A stretch of DNA of 32,900 nt from Acidimicrobiaceae bacterium (GTDB taxonomy: Bacteria > Actinomycetota > Acidimicrobiia > Acidimicrobiales > RAAP-2), in assembly GCA_027315045.1 (NCBI GenBank), contig DAHUZS010000128.1:1-32900 (forward strand), given 5' to 3'. The first letter of the stretch is position 1; each line of letters starts with the position of its first letter. A model generated the notes under the pieces. It was not told where the DNA came from. It saw only the letters and a program-made list of their open reading frames with translations, and made no database searches. Shown in pieces: positions 29,458 through 32,900 of the stretch. The translations under genes were made by a program, and so were the position numbers.

Positions 29458-31338
29458 GTGTCACCCGTTCGCTCCCGGCGGCGTCGGTCCCAGCCCGCCG
29501 GCCGGTGGCTCGGCGGCACCATCATCGTTCTTGTTCTGGCCGGGACGTCCCTCTCCCTCCCCGCGGCGCCGGCACACGCGGCCGGTCTACCCGCACCATT
29601 CGATCGGCTGGCCTGTGCACCGAAGTTCGCGGTGGTGTTTTGCCCCGGGGGCATCGTCGACGGCCGGGACGAGCGAGTTCCCTCATTCGACGGGGTGCCC
29701 CTGGACGCCGATCTCACCCTTCCCTCCACCGGGCGACCCCCATACCCGCTGATCGTCCTCCTCCACGGCCTCGGCGGGAACAAGTTCGAGACCGAGTCGA
29801 CGGTCGCTGACGGCGGACTCGACAACGTCAGCCTCGCCTCGCAGGGCTGGGCCGTGCTGTCCTACAGCGCAAGGGGATTCGCCGGATCGTGCGGCACAGC
29901 CACCTCACGAGTCGACACGCCCGCCTGCATGCGGGGTTGGCTGCACCTGGCCGACCAACGCTACGAGGTCCGCGACACCCAGTACCTGGCCGGGATGCTC
30001 GTCGACGAGGGCTACGCCCGCCCGGGCATCGCGGTCTCCGGAGTCTCCTACGGCGGCGCCCAGGCACTGGAGCTCGCGATGCTGAAGAACCGGACCGAGC
30101 TCGAGAACGGCCGGCTCGTCCCCTTCGTGAGCCCGCGCCGACACGTGCCCATGAGAGTGGCGGCCGTCTACGCCGTGTGGCCGTGGGACGACTACGTCAG
30201 CGCGTTGATGCCCAACGGACGTCCCCTGGTGCAGCGCCACCAGGCACTCGCCGACCGGAGTCCGCCGGGGGTGGTCAAACAGGCGTGGAGCTCGATCTTG
30301 GACCGGGCCGAGGTCGACCTCGGGTACCTCCCCCCACCCAAGAACGCGTCGACCTCAGCCCTGGTGGCATGGCGACGGGCGGCGTTGACGGACAAGCCGT
30401 CCTCGCCCGCCTTCGTCCGGGCCCTCGGGCGCCTGCAGCGGTTCAACTCGGCGATCGGGGTGCCGGCGCCCAAGGGCGGCCCGGCACCCACCGCGATCCA
30501 GAGCGGGTTCACCGACTCCTTGTTCCCGGTGAGCGAAGCCCGCCGTTTCGCCGAAGCAGCCAAGGTCGAAGGCTCGAACTCGCCCCTCCTCTTGATCTTC
30601 GATGACGTGGGGCACCCCTGGGCGCAGAACAAGGTCGCCGACGTCGCGTTCAACGACGCGACCGGGATCGACTTCTTGAACGCTGTCGTGCGGCAACACC
30701 GCAGACCCCGTACCGGCGTCGCGGTGCGGGCTCAGACCTGTCCGGCGAGCGCGCCGTCGGGACCGACGCAGTGGGCCCGTTCTTTCTCGACGCTGATCCA
30801 CGGGTCGGTGACCCTGAGCGCTCCAGGGGCCCAAGTGGTCACCTCGAAGGGTGGCAGCCAGGTCGTCGCGGCGGCCCTCAACGCGACGACCGAGCCGCTG
30901 TGCGACCCCCTGCCGGCCAAGCCCGAGCCCGGGACCGCTCGCTACGCGGTCAGCGCCGGGGCCAACGGACTGCACGTGCTGGGTGGGGTCAGGGTCACGG
31001 CCACCCTGGCCATCAAGGGAGTGGAGCCCGAGCTCGTCGGGCGCCTCTGGGACGTCGCTCCCGACGGCACGAGGCAGATCGTCGAACTGGGGGCCTTCCG
31101 TCCGTCGACCAACAGACCAGAGCCGACGACCCGCTCGGCGACCGTCACCGAGTCGGTGCACTTCGAGCTTCCCGCGAACGATTACGACGTGCCGCCCGGT
31201 CACCGGCTCGAGCTCGAGCTGGTCGGGAGCACGGCACCGTTCTTCCGCCCGTCGACCGGCTCCTTCTCGATCCGGGTGTCGAAGTTGCGGGCCACCGTGC
31301 CCCTCGCCGCTCCCCGAGGCGGGCCGCCCCGCCGGTGA
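29458..31338 (+). CDS. Secreted CocE/NonD-type serine hydrolase (X-Pro dipeptidyl-peptidase-like)
   Basis: 626 residues from the GTG at 29458, preferred over an in-frame TTG at 29419 because it gives a standard signal peptide: RSRRRR, then a hydrophobic core at 19-36, then APAHA cleavage at about residue 41. The alpha/beta hydrolase domain has LIVLLHGLGGNKFE (oxyanion region), nucleophile S197 in GVSYGGAQ, D353 in GFTDSLFP, and H386 in DDVGHPW. The C-terminal third (about 440-620) is a beta-rich jelly-roll-like domain ending in FRPSTGSFSIRVSKL, as in CocE/XPD proteins. It acts outside the cell on esters or peptides; substrate unknown. No sorting signal or lipobox is seen. Confidence 0.87.
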   Translation: MSPVRSRRRRSQPAGRWLGGTIIVLVLAGTSLSLPAAPAHAAGLPAPFDRLACAPKFAVVFCPGGIVDGRDERVPSFDGVPLDADLTLPSTGRPPYPLIVLLHGLGGNKFETESTVADGGLDNVSLASQGWAVLSYSARGFAGSCGTATSRVDTPACMRGWLHLADQRYEVRDTQYLAGMLVDEGYARPGIAVSGVSYGGAQALELAMLKNRTELENGRLVPFVSPRRHVPMRVAAVYAVWPWDDYVSALMPNGRPLVQRHQALADRSPPGVVKQAWSSILDRAEVDLGYLPPPKNASTSALVAWRRAALTDKPSSPAFVRALGRLQRFNSAIGVPAPKGGPAPTAIQSGFTDSLFPVSEARRFAEAAKVEGSNSPLLLIFDDVGHPWAQNKVADVAFNDATGIDFLNAVVRQHRRPRTGVAVRAQTCPASAPSGPTQWARSFSTLIHGSVTLSAPGAQVVTSKGGSQVVAAALNATTEPLCDPLPAKPEPGTARYAVSAGANGLHVLGGVRVTATLAIKGVEPELVGRLWDVAPDGTRQIVELGAFRPSTNRPEPTTRSATVTESVHFELPANDYDVPPGHRLELELVGSTAPFFRPSTGSFSIRVSKLRATVPLAAPRGGPPRR

Positions 31339-31521
31339 GGACGCACCGGAACGGTCATCCGGCGCTTGAGTTCCTGGGCTCCTCCGCGCAGCACATCGGG
31401 TGCGCCTTTGACAGGGAACGCGCCGGTGGGGCCGCGTTCTCGCCGCGGTGCTGACCTCACCCGCCACGATCGGGCCGGGGAAGGTCGACATCGCCCTCGC
31501 GGACTCCGAGGCGCATCGGAT

Positions 31522-32556
31522 TCAGCTCGCGAGCGAATGGAACTCGGCCAGGATGTCCGCTCCCGAGTCCCGTCGTGCACACCAGTGCTCGACCTCACCG
31601 AGAACCGCGGCGCGACTTTGCTCGCGGCCGGTGCCCAGGCTCTGGCCCAAGAAGTGGTCCCACAGACGGCCGACCATCTCGGCACCGGCGTGGCGCTTGC
31701 CGCCCTCCCCGATCCAAGTCCGATCGCGCATCTCGGTGAGCGCCGTCGCCAGGTAGCCCACGTGCGGGGACTCGTCGGCCCGGATATAGCTGACTAGCTG
31801 GCCCGCGGCGCCCTCACCGGCCACGAGGTCGGGATCCGACAGCCACGCTTCGGCCCACCGAAAGGTGTGAAAGGCAGAGATCTCGATGAATAGCACCCGG
31901 ATCATGAAAGTGGTCATGAGCTCGAGATCGACGTCGATGTCCGCGGGGAGCAGGCGCTCCACCGAGGCAACACCTCCCCGCTGCCCGAACCCCATCCGCT
32001 CGAGCATGCCCTCGATGTCGAGGTCGACTGCCTGGGGTTCGAATGCCAGGTCCCTGGCCGCGAACCACATGTCCTTGTGACCGGCCTCCTCCTCCCACCC
32101 GGCCTCGTCCCGGCCGTGGGCTTCGAACAGCCCGCCGCCGAGGTGCGCGAGAGCCGTTCGAGCGATGTCCTCGTCAAAGTGTCGCTGGAGATTCGTCGGC
32201 TTGAGCAGGCGGATGTTGGCCCCATAGCCCTCGACGGTACCGATACGGGTCAACGTGGCGATCAACGGCTCGGGGACACCCGCTTTGATCAAGAGGCGGG
32301 TCTGGTCGACGTTGGGATAGTGGTCGCCCCACAGCTCCATCGGCGCATCGATCGGCGCCTCGCCGAAGACCTCACGGTGGTGTGCCCGCCAGGCCTCGAT
32401 CGCCGGTGCCCGGAACTTGGTCCGGGGCGACACGTAGACGCCCTGGTCGGTGAACCCCCCGTGGCAGCGGACGCCACCGGCCACGAGCGGTTCGCGCACG
32501 TCGACGTTCGCCAGAAGTTCGTTCTCAGTGAACTCGAGTTGAGCGGTGACGGTCAC
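31522..32556 (-). CDS. Ferritin-like diiron protein, putative oxygenase/oxidase
   Basis: 344 residues from a GTG at 32556 with the purine-rich GGGGGAGGGAG upstream. No named family is certain. The helical core carries the two E/ExxH pairs of carboxylate-bridged diiron proteins with ideal spacing: E145 (GLFEAH), E157-x2-H160 (EEAGHKDMW), then E225 (FIEISAFH) and E262-x2-H265 (DESPHVGY). The N-terminal 60 residues contain CHGG and a Pro/Arg-rich segment. Related folds include AurF-type N-oxygenases and toluene or fatty-acid oxidases, so an oxygen-using enzyme is a reasonable inference. A TetR remnant lies upstream, divergently oriented, as for regulated oxygenases. Confidence 0.7.
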   Translation of the reverse strand: MTVTAQLEFTENELLANVDVREPLVAGGVRCHGGFTDQGVYVSPRTKFRAPAIEAWRAHHREVFGEAPIDAPMELWGDHYPNVDQTRLLIKAGVPEPLIATLTRIGTVEGYGANIRLLKPTNLQRHFDEDIARTALAHLGGGLFEAHGRDEAGWEEEAGHKDMWFAARDLAFEPQAVDLDIEGMLERMGFGQRGGVASVERLLPADIDVDLELMTTFMIRVLFIEISAFHTFRWAEAWLSDPDLVAGEGAAGQLVSYIRADESPHVGYLATALTEMRDRTWIGEGGKRHAGAEMVGRLWDHFLGQSLGTGREQSRAAVLGEVEHWCARRDSGADILAEFHSLAS

Positions 32557-32636
32557 GGCTCCCTCCCCCTGCCTTGTGTGTACTTCAATGTATCGGTCAG
32601 GAGCTTCGAACCGGCCTGGCCGCCACTCAGCGACGC

Positions 32637-32774
32637 GGCCTGGGCGCCCGGGTGCTGCTCACGGTGGCCAGGGAGGAGCCGGCGGCCTTCACGCTGCTCT
32701 GGCGACACGCGGCGCGCGAGCCGCAGTTCGCCGAATACGCACGCGAGCTCCGGTCTAGCCCTTCCGGTCCATGA
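32637..32774 (+). pseudogene. TetR-family regulator remnant
   Basis: The frame reads GLGARVLLTVAREEPAAFTL, then LWRHAAREPQFAEYARELRS, which looks like the ligand-binding helices of TetR/AcrR regulators. There is no DNA-binding domain before it and the frame stops at 32772. A CTAG (32755-32758) lies at the point where the resemblance ends, just before the insertion-sequence-like DNA. The gap between the diiron gene and the edge holds only this remnant and the transposase start. Confidence 0.5.
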
Positions 32775-32780
32775 GTTGAG

Positions 32781-32856
32781 GTTGCACATCCACCCCTTGG
32801 AGGGGTCCGGCGATGGACTCTGTGGTTTCGAGCAAGAGACCAAGGAGCCCATCACC
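32781..32856 (+). mobile_element. Possible left end of an IS481-like element
   Basis: Unrelated, less GC-rich DNA between the TetR remnant and the transposase start. It contains GGTTGCACATCCACCCC and a small CCCTTGGAGGGG inverted repeat (32797-32808). The boundary and the terminal inverted repeat cannot be fixed without the other end. Confidence 0.3.
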
Positions 32857-32900
32857 GTGACCCCAGCAGAGATCATCTACCAGCGCCGCATCGCGCTGCT
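32857..32900 (+). CDS. IS481-like transposase, N-terminus only (continues past right edge)
   Basis: A GTG at 32857 with AAGGAG at 32842-32847 opens a frame reading MTPAEIIYQRRIALL to the window end. This start resembles the N-terminal helix-turn-helix of IS481/IS3-type transposases, which typically begin with a T-x-E-I-x-Y/R-R-R pattern. Only 14 complete codons are visible, so the call is tentative. The preceding 80 bp, including GGTTGCACATCCACCCC (32781-32797), may hold the left end of the element; the exact terminus is unclear. Confidence 0.45.
   Translation, partial: MTPAEIIYQRRIAL

Noticed and set aside
31339-31521. A gene in the gap between the secreted hydrolase and the diiron protein
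   Set aside because: Frames here are short, Arg/Pro-rich shadows extending into the neighbours. I see no ribosome-binding site or motif.
1-32900. CRISPR array, prophage or integrative element
   Set aside because: No regularly spaced direct repeats, no cas, integrase or phage structural genes. The only mobile signal is the partial transposase at the right edge.

Overview
The window is high-GC DNA, densely packed on both strands, with GTG starts and 4-nt stop/start overlaps common. The gene content points to an actinobacterium, probably Acidimicrobiia or a relative. It includes a mycothiol-type DinB/maleylpyruvate isomerase fold protein, an F420-type PPOX flavoprotein, the small actinobacterial families DUF5679 and DUF6295, a CtaG-type oxidase assembly factor, and a hydrogenase-4-like locus with the gene set of mycobacterial hyc. 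The taxon is inferred from this content; no rRNA or other marker gene is present.

Layout. Positions 1-2240: the 5' part of trigger factor (runs off the left edge), a DinB-like enzyme, a DUF5679 zinc-ribbon mini-protein and tRNA-Pro(UGG). Positions 2250-6350: DedA, a class C beta-lactamase-fold hydrolase behind a tandem palindromic repeat, a divergent UppP, and a DUF6295/dienelactone hydrolase pair. Positions 6490-12290: an acyl-CoA metabolism cluster (acyl-CoA dehydrogenase, small ORF, crotonase, RidA), a dehalogenase/PPOX pair, a nitroreductase and a LacI-type regulator. Positions 12300-15400: a frameshifted hotdog thioesterase, an HxlR regulator divergent from a phosphoribosyltransferase around a palindrome, and an Ada-AlkA fusion.

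Positions 15494-26056 form one long co-directional block. It starts with three genes for thiol/copper handling and cytochrome oxidase assembly: CcdA, a SCO1-TlpA fusion, and CtaG. After a 149-bp gap with a 12-bp perfect hairpin come six tightly packed genes: HyfC-, HyfE-, HyfF- and HyfG-like proteins, a ferredoxin-NuoB fusion, and a HyfB/NuoL-like protein. The membrane subunits keep their charged proton-channel residues. The large subunit has lost all four NiFe cysteines, and the NuoB-like domain has lost all four cluster ligands. One rearranged ferredoxin-type 4Fe-4S site remains. The complex therefore cannot be a conventional hydrogenase or complex I and is the most interesting system in the window.

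Positions 26195-32900: a PMT/ArnT-type glycosyltransferase translationally coupled to a MarR regulator, an anti-sigma-factor-like ATPase, a secreted CocE-type hydrolase, a ferritin-like diiron protein, a TetR remnant, and the start of an IS481-like transposase at the right edge.
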